Positions 24,820-33,254 of a stretch of 43,079 bases of DNA are shown piece after piece. The translations under genes were made by a program, and so were the position numbers. A model generated the notes under the pieces. It saw nothing but the letters and a program-made list of their open reading frames with translations, did no database searches and was not told where the DNA came from. Position 1 is the stretch's first letter, and each line of letters opens with the position of its first letter. The DNA comes from an uncultured Bacteroidota bacterium. GTDB lineage: Bacteria > Bacteroidota > Bacteroidia > Flavobacteriales > Flavobacteriaceae. The stretch spans positions 1 through 43,079 of the forward strand of contig CACCYT010000006.1 of the NCBI GenBank assembly GCA_902550325.1. The letters run 5' to 3'.

Positions 24820-25689
24820 ATGAAAATAGCTATATTTTCAATCGATAGTAGTGATGATGTAAAAAGTGTAATTGATAAGATTTTTAAACTGTCAATAAAT
24901 AAAAATATTTCTTTTCACATTTACTCAGAACTTTATACATCTCTAGGACTTAAAGGTCATAGTTTATATAACAATCATCTAGACTTAAATTCTGAGTTTG
25001 ATTTGATGATTAGTATAGGTGGAGATGGAACCTTTTTAAGGACCCTTGGTTTAGTAAGAGACAAAGAAATTCCTGTATTAGGTATAAATACTGGAAGACT
25101 TGGTTTTCTTTCAACAATGAACCATGAAAATATAAGTGAATTTTACGCTGATATTATAAATTCAAATTATGAAATTGAAGAAAGATCAACCGTTCAGGTT
25201 AAAGTTTTAAATTCAAAAATTCTTGATGAGATTTTTTGCGTTGGACTAAATGAGATAAGTATTGTCAGAAAAAACACAACATCATTAATAAACATTCAAA
25301 CAAAATTAGATGGTCAATTTTTAAACTCATATTGGTCAGATGGTTTAATAGTTTCAACCCCAACTGGATCAACTGGATACTCATTAAGCTGTGGTGGGCC
25401 AATAGTTTCTCCAAACAGCAACTCTTTAATTCTTACTCCTATTTCACCCCACAATCTGAATGCTAGACCTATTGTAATTTCAGATAAGACAAGAATTGAA
25501 ATTAATGTTTCTGGAAGGGAAGATTTTCATTTATTATCTATTGATACAAACATTGTAAGTTTAAAACATGGTAACTCAATTATAATTGAAAAATCTCCAA
25601 TAAAGTTTAAACTTGTAAAGTTGGATGGAAACTCATATTACGAAACATTGAGAGAAAAATTATTTTGGGGAAAAGATAAAAGAAACTGA
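24820..25689 (+). CDS. nadK: NAD kinase
   Basis: A 289-residue NAD kinase that phosphorylates NAD to NADP with ATP. The GGDGT motif (67-71, SIGGDGTFLRTLG) and NTGRLGFL follow each other as in the family, and the second signature STPTGSTGYSLSCGGP is present. The length is normal. It begins a run of plus-strand genes (nadK, DUF6089, uppS, bamA, ompH, ompH) with gaps of a few bases or overlaps, a gene order that I recall in many Flavobacteriia. Confidence 0.95.
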   Translation: MKIAIFSIDSSDDVKSVIDKIFKLSINKNISFHIYSELYTSLGLKGHSLYNNHLDLNSEFDLMISIGGDGTFLRTLGLVRDKEIPVLGINTGRLGFLSTMNHENISEFYADIINSNYEIEERSTVQVKVLNSKILDEIFCVGLNEISIVRKNTTSLINIQTKLDGQFLNSYWSDGLIVSTPTGSTGYSLSCGGPIVSPNSNSLILTPISPHNLNARPIVISDKTRIEINVSGREDFHLLSIDTNIVSLKHGNSIIIEKSPIKFKLVKLDGNSYYETLREKLFWGKDKRN

Positions 25690-25691
25690 TT

Positions 25692-26405
25692 TTGAAAATA
25701 ATTTTAAAATACATTGTTCTGTTCATGCTTTTAATTTCTTTTCAATTAAATTCACAGAGAAACGAAATAGGTTTTTTATTTGGAGGATCAAATTATATAG
25801 GTGATGTTGGTCCAACCACTTACATCGATCCGGTTTCATATGGAACCTACAGCTATGGTATTTTGTACAGAAATAATTTTTCAGATAGATTTTCAGTAAG
25901 AACGCAAATATCAATTTCAGATATCCAGTCGAGTGATTTATATAGTAATTCTCCTGAATACAGAAAATTGAGGGGTAAATCGTTTGAAAATAATATTCAA
26001 GAAGTTACTGTTGGTATTGATTTTAATTTCACAGAATTCGATGTTCAGGATGATAAATTTCAATTTTCCCCTTATGTAAGTACAGGTTTAAGTTATTTCA
26101 GGTATGATGGAATTCATTATCCTTTAGGGCAAACCATTGCCCAATCGTATGGAAAAAGTTCAGATTTTGCACTCCCTATTACAATTGGAATAAAATCCAA
26201 ACTACTTAAAACCCTGGTATTTGGAATTGAAATTACCGCTAGACATACCTTTACGGAAAATTTAGATGGGAGTTACCCAGTCTTTGAAAATACAGAAATT
26301 TACTCTGAAAAAAGATTCGGAAGTGGATTGAGTCAAGATTGGGTTGTTTTTTCTGGATTAACATTAACTTACGTTTTTGGAAATTATGAATGTAAATGTC
26401 AATAA
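25692..26405 (+). CDS. DUF6089-type outer-membrane beta-barrel protein
   Basis: A 237-residue protein with a signal peptide (residues 1 to about 22, ending LNSQ) followed by beta strands rich in aromatics: IGFLFGGSNYIGDVGPT, the central ISPYVSTGLSYFRYDG-like strands (FSPYVSTGLSYFRYDGIHYP) and the C-terminal DWVVFSGLTLTYVFG. The features and the position just before uppS fit the DUF6089 family of Bacteroidota, which are small outer-membrane barrels of unknown function. The start is TTG two bases after the nadK stop; it is the only start that keeps the signal peptide. The 3' end overlaps uppS by about 20 bases. Confidence 0.8.
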   Translation: MKIILKYIVLFMLLISFQLNSQRNEIGFLFGGSNYIGDVGPTTYIDPVSYGTYSYGILYRNNFSDRFSVRTQISISDIQSSDLYSNSPEYRKLRGKSFENNIQEVTVGIDFNFTEFDVQDDKFQFSPYVSTGLSYFRYDGIHYPLGQTIAQSYGKSSDFALPITIGIKSKLLKTLVFGIEITARHTFTENLDGSYPVFENTEIYSEKRFGSGLSQDWVVFSGLTLTYVFGNYECKCQ

Positions 26406-27132
26406 CGAACATATAAAACAAATTGACTTAGGAAATTTACCTAAGCATGTTGCCGTTATAATGGATGGAAATGGCAGATGGGCTAAATCTTTCGGTAAAA
26501 AGAGAATTTTTGGTCATACTTCCGGGATCAGTTCTGTTCGAGAAACAATTGAATCTTGCGTTGAATTAGGTATAAAAAATTTAACATTATACGTTTTTTC
26601 TATTGACAATTGGAAAAGACCAAAAAGTGAAGTTAATGCTCTTATGAAATTACTTGTAAGATCTGTTAATAACGAAATTGAAGACATCAATAAAAATAAT
26701 ATACGAATGAGGATTATTGGTTCAGTAAGTAAACTTTCTAAAAAGATAGAAGGTGAACTAATAAAAGCGTGTGATTTAACAATCAAAAATGATGGTTTAA
26801 ATTTAAATCTAGCGATAAGTTATGGATCAAAGACTGAAATAGTTGATGCCATAATAAAGATTTCTTCAAAAGTTAAAAAAAATATAATTTCCATTGAAAA
26901 TATTGATGAAAAGCTAATAAATGAGCATCTTTACACAAAAAATTCTAAAAATGTTGATCTGTTAATAAGAACAGGTGGCGAATTTAGGTTGAGTAATTTT
27001 TTATTGTGGCAAAATTCATATGCGGAATTATTATTTTACGATTTACTCTGGCCTGAATTTAGAAAAAAAGATTTCTATAATTCAATTATAACATATCAAA
27101 AAAGAAATAGAAGATTTGGGGAAACTACTTGA
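26386..27132 (+). CDS. uppS: Undecaprenyl diphosphate synthase / isoprenyl transferase
   Basis: A 248-residue cis-prenyltransferase with the catalytic motif HVAVIMDGNGRWAK (Asp27, Asn29, Arg31), the conserved LTLYVFSIDNWKRPKSEV block, and the C-terminal DLLIRTGGEFRLSNFLLWQ signature with YAELLFYDLLWPEF. It makes the C55 lipid carrier for peptidoglycan and surface glycans. I set the start at ATG 26386; it is possible to start three codons earlier at a TTG. It overlaps DUF6089 by 20 bases and its own end overlaps bamA by 17 bases, so the three are probably translationally coupled. Confidence 0.95.
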   Translation: MNVNVNNEHIKQIDLGNLPKHVAVIMDGNGRWAKSFGKKRIFGHTSGISSVRETIESCVELGIKNLTLYVFSIDNWKRPKSEVNALMKLLVRSVNNEIEDINKNNIRMRIIGSVSKLSKKIEGELIKACDLTIKNDGLNLNLAISYGSKTEIVDAIIKISSKVKKNIISIENIDEKLINEHLYTKNSKNVDLLIRTGGEFRLSNFLLWQNSYAELLFYDLLWPEFRKKDFYNSIITYQKRNRRFGETT

Positions 27133-29647
27133 TATAAAATATATCTTTTTGATTTTACTAATGTCTAGCAATTTTGTCCTAGGACAAGATGATGAGTATG
27201 TAAAGGGTAAAGAATATATTATAAATGATATAAAGGTCACAGGTATAAAAAGTTTTAATGAACAAACCGTGGTAACTTACACTGGCCTTTTTGTTGGGAA
27301 AAAAGTCCAAATTCCTGGTGAAGATATCAGTAAAATCATAAGCAAACTCTGGAAACTTGAACTTTTTAGTGACATTAACTTTTACATCACAAATATTGTT
27401 GGAGATAAAGTGGATCTTGAAATTTCAATAATCGAGCTTCCCTCACTTTCAGAATACAAAATAACTGGCTTAAAAAAATCAAAATCTGAAACTGTAGAGG
27501 AGGAAATTGAAATTAAAAGAGGACAAAAAATAACAGAAAATTTTATTGAAACAACAAAAAATTACATTGTAAATAAATACCAAAAAAATGGATTTTTGAA
27601 TACTAAGGTGAATATCAATACCATCAAAGATTCAATAGGTTTAAATAATGAAAAAATGGTAATAAATGTTGATTTAGGCGATAGAGTCAAAGTAAATGAA
27701 ATTGAATTTAAAGGAAATGAGATTTTTAAATCAAAACAGCTGAAGAAAAAGATGAAAAAGACAAAAACCAAACTACCTGGTAGATTTTGGAAAAAGTCAA
27801 AATTTATTGAAAATGATTATCAAACAGACCTTGCTTCAATAATTGATTTTTACAAGGAAAAAGGCTACAGAGATGCAAGAATCATCTCTGATACTGTGAT
27901 AACAAATAATAATTTAATTAAATTAAATATTAATATTAATGAAGGAAAAAAATATTATTTCGGAGATATTAAATTTTTAGGAAATACAGTTTACAGTGAT
28001 GATCAGTTGTCCAAATTATTAGGTTTGTTTAAAGGAGATACTTACAATGGTGTTTTGCTTAAAAAAAGAATTGCTGATTCATCAAAACCCGACGGTGAAG
28101 ATTTAACAAATTTATATCAAAACAATGGATATCTTTTCTCAAGCATTAACCCTGTTGAAATAGCTGCAATCAATGATACAATTGATTTTGAAATAAGAAT
28201 TGTTGAGGGCAACCCTGCATATTTTAATAAAATAACTGTAGTTGGTAATACCAGAACTAATGATCACGTGATTTACAGGGAACTTAGAACAAAACCCGGT
28301 GATTTATACAGTAAAGATAAAGTTGTAAGAACAGTACGTGAGCTTGGTCAAACTGGATTTTTTGACCCTGAACAAATCAGCCCAGATTTTAAAAATGTTG
28401 ATCCTAATGGTGGAACTGTTGATATTGAATATGGCCTAGTAGAAAAAGGAGCTAGTCAAGTTGAACTTCAGGGTGGATATGGTGGTAATTCATTTATTGG
28501 ATCTATCGGTGTATCATTTAATAACTTTTCTCTAAGGGGATTAAAAGACAGGAAAGCCTGGAAACCTGTTCCAATGGGTGATGGCCAGTCTTTATCACTT
28601 CGTCTTCAAGCCAATAGGTTCTACAGAGTTTATAGCTTTTCGCTGTCTGATCCTTGGTTTGGTGGAGAGCAACCTGTACAGTTCTCAACTTCATTTTCTC
28701 ATACTAAACAATTTAGATACAACTTTTTTACAGGAAATGTAAATAAAGAGCAATTTGTGTCTATAACTGGTGCTAGTATTGGTCTGGCAAAAAGATTAAG
28801 AGTTCCAGACGATTATTTCACATTATCTCAATCGCTATCATATCAATATTACAATCTACAGAATTACTTTACTGGACTATTCACTTTTGGGCAAGGCAAA
28901 TCTAATAATGTTTCTTATACAGTAGCACTATCAAGAAATAATACATTTACTAACCCAATATTCCCATTAGGTGGTTCAGAATTTTTAATAAGTGCAAGAT
29001 TTTCACTTCCATATTCTTTATGGAACGGGGTTGATTATGCAAATCTAGGGGATCAGCCTGAATTTCAAGATTCAAATGGCGATCCAGATGCTTCAAAAAT
29101 TGATCAAGAAAAATATAAATGGTTAGAATTTTACAAAATAAAATTTAAAGGATCTTGGTATACCAGACTGTTTGATAAATTGGTTCTTAGAACTCACGCA
29201 GAATTTGGTTTCTTGGGTGCTTATAATAATGACAGAGGAGTTATACCATTTGACAGGTTTTTCCTAGGTGGTGATGGTATGTCACAATACGCAATGGATG
29301 GAAGAGAAATGATTTCTCTAAGAGGTTACCCTAACCAATCATTATCTAGTCAAAATGGCTCTACAATCTACAATAAGTTTTCGCTAGAGCTTAGGTATCC
29401 TATCACTCTAAAACCTGCTGCTTCAATTTTTGGACTTACATTCTTGGAATCAGGACAAGGTTTTGATAAATTCCGTGATTATAACCCGTTTAATTCAAAA
29501 AGGTCCATGGGAGTAGGTCTGAGAATTTTTATGCCTGCTTTTGGTTTATTAGGTATTGATTTTGGATATGGTTTGGACGGGGTTAGCAATAATGATCTTA
29601 CACCAAATGGTTGGGAAACACACTTTGTGATCGGTCAAAACTTTTAA
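27116..29647 (+). CDS. bamA: Outer-membrane protein assembly factor BamA
   Basis: An 843-residue BamA. A signal peptide (residues 1 to about 23, ending VLGQ) is followed by the POTRA domains, with typical elements IKVTGIKSFNEQTV, VNEIEFKGNEIF, YFGDIKFLGNTVYS and KITVVGNTRTNDHVIYREL, then the 16-stranded barrel. The lid-lock motif LRGYPNQSL lies near residue 745 and the C-terminus is HFVIGQNF with terminal Phe, as needed for outer-membrane insertion. The start is TTG at 27116, inside the uppS 3' end; later starts would cut the signal peptide. It is followed by two OmpH chaperones, the usual partners in delivering barrels. Confidence 0.96.
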   Translation: MGKLLDIKYIFLILLMSSNFVLGQDDEYVKGKEYIINDIKVTGIKSFNEQTVVTYTGLFVGKKVQIPGEDISKIISKLWKLELFSDINFYITNIVGDKVDLEISIIELPSLSEYKITGLKKSKSETVEEEIEIKRGQKITENFIETTKNYIVNKYQKNGFLNTKVNINTIKDSIGLNNEKMVINVDLGDRVKVNEIEFKGNEIFKSKQLKKKMKKTKTKLPGRFWKKSKFIENDYQTDLASIIDFYKEKGYRDARIISDTVITNNNLIKLNININEGKKYYFGDIKFLGNTVYSDDQLSKLLGLFKGDTYNGVLLKKRIADSSKPDGEDLTNLYQNNGYLFSSINPVEIAAINDTIDFEIRIVEGNPAYFNKITVVGNTRTNDHVIYRELRTKPGDLYSKDKVVRTVRELGQTGFFDPEQISPDFKNVDPNGGTVDIEYGLVEKGASQVELQGGYGGNSFIGSIGVSFNNFSLRGLKDRKAWKPVPMGDGQSLSLRLQANRFYRVYSFSLSDPWFGGEQPVQFSTSFSHTKQFRYNFFTGNVNKEQFVSITGASIGLAKRLRVPDDYFTLSQSLSYQYYNLQNYFTGLFTFGQGKSNNVSYTVALSRNNTFTNPIFPLGGSEFLISARFSLPYSLWNGVDYANLGDQPEFQDSNGDPDASKIDQEKYKWLEFYKIKFKGSWYTRLFDKLVLRTHAEFGFLGAYNNDRGVIPFDRFFLGGDGMSQYAMDGREMISLRGYPNQSLSSQNGSTIYNKFSLELRYPITLKPAASIFGLTFLESGQGFDKFRDYNPFNSKRSMGVGLRIFMPAFGLLGIDFGYGLDGVSNNDLTPNGWETHFVIGQNF

Positions 29648-29652
29648 TATTT

Positions 29653-30369
29653 ATGATAAAAATTAAACTATTTAATTTTTTACTTTCTTTAATTTTAATT
29701 TGTAACCTTTTAAATGCTCAAAAAGAATTAAGAGTTGGCTATATAAATATGGATTACATATTAAGTAATATTGAAGATTTTGAAGTTGCCAACAAAGAAT
29801 TTGAATATAAAATTAATCAATGGAAAAATGAAATTTTAAAAAAAGAAACTGAAATTAAGACAAAGAGGGAAGAATTAGAGTTTGAAAAGGATTTAATACC
29901 CAACCAAATTTATTTGAAAAGAAGTAAAGAATTAGAGTATGATTTTAAAGAACTTGATAATTACAGAAATAAGAGGTTTGGACCCGAGGGAGATTGGTTA
30001 ATACAGGAAAAAATTTTAATACAACCAATTCAGGATGAGGTCCTTGCGATTGTTCAAAAAATAGCTGATAAAAATAAATTTGATTTTATTTTTGATAAAT
30101 CTAGTGCAGTGATTATGCTTTATTCAGAAAAAAAATACGATATTAGCGAGCTCGTTTTGAGAAGTATCTTAAGACAAGAGAAAATTGAAAACCTTGAAAT
30201 TGAGTTTGAGGATGAAAGGAAAAAAGAATTAGAAGAAAAGAGAAAATTAGCAGAACAGAAAAATAAAAAGAGAAGGGATTCAATTTCAAGGTTGAGAGAA
30301 CTTAGAAAAATAGAAATAAAAAGGAAGAGGGATAGTTTAATAAGCGTAAAAAGAAAAATTAAAACTTAA
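29653..30369 (+). CDS. OmpH/Skp-family periplasmic chaperone with a long charged C-terminal extension
   Basis: A 238-residue protein with signal peptide (about 1-22, ending LNAQ), the OmpH N-terminal strand RVGYINMDYILSNI, a coiled-coil arm (residues about 40-120, KKETEIKTKREELEFEK), then the returning strand FDFIFDKSSAVIMLYSEK. The tail from about 185 is a highly charged Lys/Arg/Glu helix. It is longer than standard Skp (about 160-170 residues). I started at ATG 29653; an in-frame TTG at 29611 would overlap bamA but adds no signal. Proteins of this kind hold unfolded outer-membrane proteins for BamA. Confidence 0.87.
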   Translation: MIKIKLFNFLLSLILICNLLNAQKELRVGYINMDYILSNIEDFEVANKEFEYKINQWKNEILKKETEIKTKREELEFEKDLIPNQIYLKRSKELEYDFKELDNYRNKRFGPEGDWLIQEKILIQPIQDEVLAIVQKIADKNKFDFIFDKSSAVIMLYSEKKYDISELVLRSILRQEKIENLEIEFEDERKKELEEKRKLAEQKNKKRRDSISRLRELRKIEIKRKRDSLISVKRKIKT

Positions 30370-30373
30370 AAAA

Positions 30374-30877
30374 ATGAATTATATAAAATTATTAGTATCA
30401 GTTGCATTTATAGCTTTTAGCACCATTTCATACTCACAGAGTAAAGTTGCTCATATTGATAGTCAATCACTAATAAGCCAAATGCCTGAAGTTAAGGAGG
30501 CTCAAGCACAATTAGAAAAGCTTCAGAAGACATATCAAACTGAAATTGAAGCATCTATGAAAGAGTATCAAACCAAATCACAGACTTATTCTGCAGATGC
30601 CCAAAATCAAACTGAAGTTACAAATCAAGCAAGAGCTAAAGAGTTGCAAGGAATGGAGCAAAATATTCAGCAATACCAACAAACAGCAGCTCAAGATATC
30701 CAACAAAAGCAAGCTGATTTACTAAGGCCACTAATTGAAAAAGCAAAGGAAGCAATTCAAAAAGTAGCACGAGAGCAGGGCTTTGATTACGTCATTGATG
30801 CTACACCTGGTGGAGCTGTTATTCTTTCCGACGGAAAAGACCTAATGGCAGATGTAAAAAAAGAACTTGGTTTCTAG
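30374..30877 (+). CDS. skp: OmpH/Skp-family periplasmic chaperone
   Basis: A 167-residue protein of standard Skp length. The signal peptide is residues 1 to about 21 (ending SYSQ), followed by the OmpH strand KVAHIDSQSLISQMPEV, a Gln/Ala/Glu-rich coiled coil of about 90 residues, and the closing strand REQGFDYVIDATPGGAVILSD. It starts four bases after the previous OmpH gene and is the last gene before a perfect hairpin. Two tandem OmpH paralogues after bamA are usual in Bacteroidota. Confidence 0.92.
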   Translation: MNYIKLLVSVAFIAFSTISYSQSKVAHIDSQSLISQMPEVKEAQAQLEKLQKTYQTEIEASMKEYQTKSQTYSADAQNQTEVTNQARAKELQGMEQNIQQYQQTAAQDIQQKQADLLRPLIEKAKEAIQKVAREQGFDYVIDATPGGAVILSDGKDLMADVKKELGF

Positions 30878-30906
30878 ATTTATAGCCTATTTAACTTTAT
30901 TTTTTT

Positions 30907-30940
30907 AAAAACTATCTATAATTTTATAGATAGTTTTTTT
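30907..30940 (+). terminator. Perfect 14-bp hairpin with T run, abutting murI
   Basis: Bases 30907-30920 (AAAAACTATCTATA) are exactly complementary to 30925-30938, with a 4-base loop, and the stem ends in a T run through 30940. This is a canonical rho-independent terminator form for the nadK-to-ompH operon, although its stem is A/T-rich. The murI ATG begins two bases later at 30942, so any transcript starting upstream of the hairpin would carry it as a leader. Confidence 0.8.
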
Positions 30941-30941
30941 T

Positions 30942-31712
30942 ATGAGTATTTCTCCAATTGGTTTTTTTGATTCTGGAATAGGTGGAATCAGTGTTTGGAA
31001 AGAAGTTGTAAAGTTACTTCCAAGAGAAAATACCATTTATTTAGCTGACTCAAAAAATTCACCCTATGGCTCAAAAGCAATATCTGAAATTCAAGATATT
31101 AGTTTCAAAAACACCAAATGGCTTATTGAAAGGGGTTGTAAATTGATTGTAGTTGCTTGTAATACAGCAACAACTAACTCCATAAAATTATTAAGAGAAA
31201 AATTTGAGATTCCATTTGTAGGTATTGAACCTGGGATAAAACCGGCTATTAAAGAATCTAAAAATGGCAAGATTGGTGTGTTGGCAACAAGAGGAACTTT
31301 ATCTAGTGAGCTATTTGAAAAAACCAGCCAAAGTATTTTTGGAATTGATATAATTGAAAAAGAGGGGGACGGGATAGTAGAAATCATTGAGTCCGGTGAA
31401 TTTGAAAATAATGAGCTTGAATCATTATTGAGAAAATATTTAAATCCGATGATTGATTATGGGATTGATCAGTTGGTTTTGGGTTGTACTCATTATTTTA
31501 TAGTAAAGGATTTAATTAAAAAAATTGTTGGAAACAAAATAACTATTACTAATTATAATGTTGCGGTTGCTGCTCAAGTCAAACGAATTTTAGAAGAAGA
31601 GAAAACAGTTAACATTGAAAAAAATAAAATTTACAATGATTTTTTTACTAATGGTAATAAATTTGCCATTAAACTTTTAATTGGTAATGAGAAATCAGTG
31701 AATACAATTTAA
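30942..31712 (+). CDS. murI: Glutamate racemase
   Basis: A 256-residue enzyme that makes D-glutamate for peptidoglycan. The catalytic elements are complete: FFDSGIGGISVWKEV (Asp10), the first cysteine in VVACNTATTNS, and the second in LVLGCTHYFI, plus ADSKNSPYGSK. Length and motif order are normal. The start is ATG 30942, only two bases after a hairpin with a T tract; no ordinary leader exists. The nfu gene follows after two bases, so they form a short operon. Confidence 0.96.
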   Translation: MSISPIGFFDSGIGGISVWKEVVKLLPRENTIYLADSKNSPYGSKAISEIQDISFKNTKWLIERGCKLIVVACNTATTNSIKLLREKFEIPFVGIEPGIKPAIKESKNGKIGVLATRGTLSSELFEKTSQSIFGIDIIEKEGDGIVEIIESGEFENNELESLLRKYLNPMIDYGIDQLVLGCTHYFIVKDLIKKIVGNKITITNYNVAVAAQVKRILEEEKTVNIEKNKIYNDFFTNGNKFAIKLLIGNEKSVNTI

Positions 31713-31714
31713 TC

Positions 31715-32587
31715 ATGAATTATCTTTTAGAAATATTAAAAAGTGAAAATAAAGATCATCTAGTTATATCCTCAAATAAAATTATTTTTTCTAAGAGAAT
31801 TAAACTTGATGAAAATTCAGACTTAGATAATTATCCTCTTGTTAAACAATTATTTTTCCTACCATTCGTTAAGTCGGTCACTCTTGATAAACATTTGATT
31901 ATAATTGAAAAACTTGATTTCTTGGAGTGGTCGGATGTTCAAGGTGAAGTACTTGAAGAAATTACAAAAAACCTTAATGATGGAATGCCTGTATTTATAA
32001 ACAGTAATTTAGCTATAAGCATTTATGCAGAAAGAACTCCTAATCCTAAAGTGATGAAGTTTGTTGCTAATAAAAAATTAGTAAATAACCCTCATGAGTT
32101 TAAATCTAAAACAGATGCTTCAAATTGCCCGTTAGCTGAAGCCCTATTCATACATAAATTTGTTTCTGAAGTCTATATTGATTTTAATTTCATATCAATT
32201 TCTTTAAAGTTGGGCTTTGATTGGGAAAACCATATTATGGATATTCGGGAATTCATTTTGTCTTATATAAAAGATGGTAATACCGTCATAGAAAAAAAAT
32301 ATGATATAGAAAAAAAGTTTGATTCAATATTATTGGATGAATTAGATGACACTTCAAAAGAAATCGCAAAACTAATTGATGAACAAATAAAACCAGCAGT
32401 ATCACAGGATGGTGGCAATATTATATTTCAATCATTTGACAATGAAAGTGGGGAGGTAAAAGTTTTATTACAGGGGGCGTGCAGTGGTTGTCCCTCTTCA
32501 ACTGTTACATTAAAAAATGGAATTGAGACTATGTTGAAAAACTATTTGCCTCAAAAGGTTAGATCTGTTACTGCCATCAATGGTTGA
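31715..32587 (+). CDS. Nfu-type iron-sulfur cluster carrier with a duplicated N-terminal domain
   Basis: A 290-residue protein. Residues about 200-290 form the NifU C-terminal domain with the cluster-binding motif GACSGCPSS (CxxC, about 254-257). Before it is an Nfu N-terminal domain (about 105-195) recognised by ERTPNPKVMKFVAN and NCPLAEALF. Residues 1-100 look like a second, degenerate copy lacking the TPNP motif (YPLVKQLFFLPFVKSVTL matches CPLAEALFIHKFVSEV). This two-plus-one arrangement is common in Bacteroidota. It delivers Fe-S clusters to apoproteins. It follows murI by two bases and is convergent with tsaB. Confidence 0.9.
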   Translation: MNYLLEILKSENKDHLVISSNKIIFSKRIKLDENSDLDNYPLVKQLFFLPFVKSVTLDKHLIIIEKLDFLEWSDVQGEVLEEITKNLNDGMPVFINSNLAISIYAERTPNPKVMKFVANKKLVNNPHEFKSKTDASNCPLAEALFIHKFVSEVYIDFNFISISLKLGFDWENHIMDIREFILSYIKDGNTVIEKKYDIEKKFDSILLDELDDTSKEIAKLIDEQIKPAVSQDGGNIIFQSFDNESGEVKVLLQGACSGCPSSTVTLKNGIETMLKNYLPQKVRSVTAING

Positions 32588-32588
32588 A

Positions 32589-33254
32589 CTACCTGGATTT
32601 AAATTCTTTTAGATACCTAGGTTCAAAGTATGCCAAATCTTCAAACTCCTTTTTAATAAATTTTCTGTATGATAAAATGGGCATATGTCTAGATGAAGGA
32701 TTTATTATCTCATTATTAAAAGTAAGGTTTTTGTTTTTTTTTATAATTTTCTCACACTTAAATTGACCATTTCCAATTATTAGAACTTCATTATTTTTTA
32801 AGTGATCTTTAAATGATACCTGGGTTATTATTTCAGGTTTTTCTTCAATTATAATATGATTTTCAAAAAAAACACATGAATAAACTTCTTCACGTCTAGC
32901 ATCAATTGTTGGAATGACAATTCCCTTAAAACTAGTTGAATTAGCTAGTATTTCCAATGATGAAACTGAAATTAAGGGGATATCATTTGCAAAACATAAA
33001 CCTTTTGCAGCTGAAACACCAATTCTCAATCCGGTATATGAGCCAGGTCCTCTGCTTACAGAAATGCAAGCCAATTCCTGCGGTTTAAATTTATTTTTTT
33101 TTAAAATTTTTTGAATAAAGCTATGCAGATTCTCAGAGTGTGAATATGAACTTTTATCTACTTCAATTATATCAATTAAATCTTCTCTACTTGATAAAGA
33201 AACTGAGCAATTTGATGTTGAGGTTTCTATATTTAATATTAAATCTGGTTTCAA
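32589..33254 (-). CDS. tsaB: tRNA threonylcarbamoyladenosine biosynthesis protein TsaB
   Basis: A 221-residue ASKHA-fold protein with ILNIETSTSNCSVSLS at the N-terminus, SYSHSENLHSFI, and the family motif SRGPGSYTGLRIGVSAAKGL. TsaB is the dimerisation partner of TsaD in tRNA t6A37 formation. Its start is TTG at 33254, four bases before the tolC stop ends (TTGA overlap), so it is translationally coupled to the exporter genes; no ATG is available near the N-terminus. The 3' end faces the nfu stop with no spacing for a terminator. Confidence 0.94.
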   Translation of the reverse strand: MKPDLILNIETSTSNCSVSLSSREDLIDIIEVDKSSYSHSENLHSFIQKILKKNKFKPQELACISVSRGPGSYTGLRIGVSAAKGLCFANDIPLISVSSLEILANSTSFKGIVIPTIDARREEVYSCVFFENHIIIEEKPEIITQVSFKDHLKNNEVLIIGNGQFKCEKIIKKNKNLTFNNEIINPSSRHMPILSYRKFIKKEFEDLAYFEPRYLKEFKSR

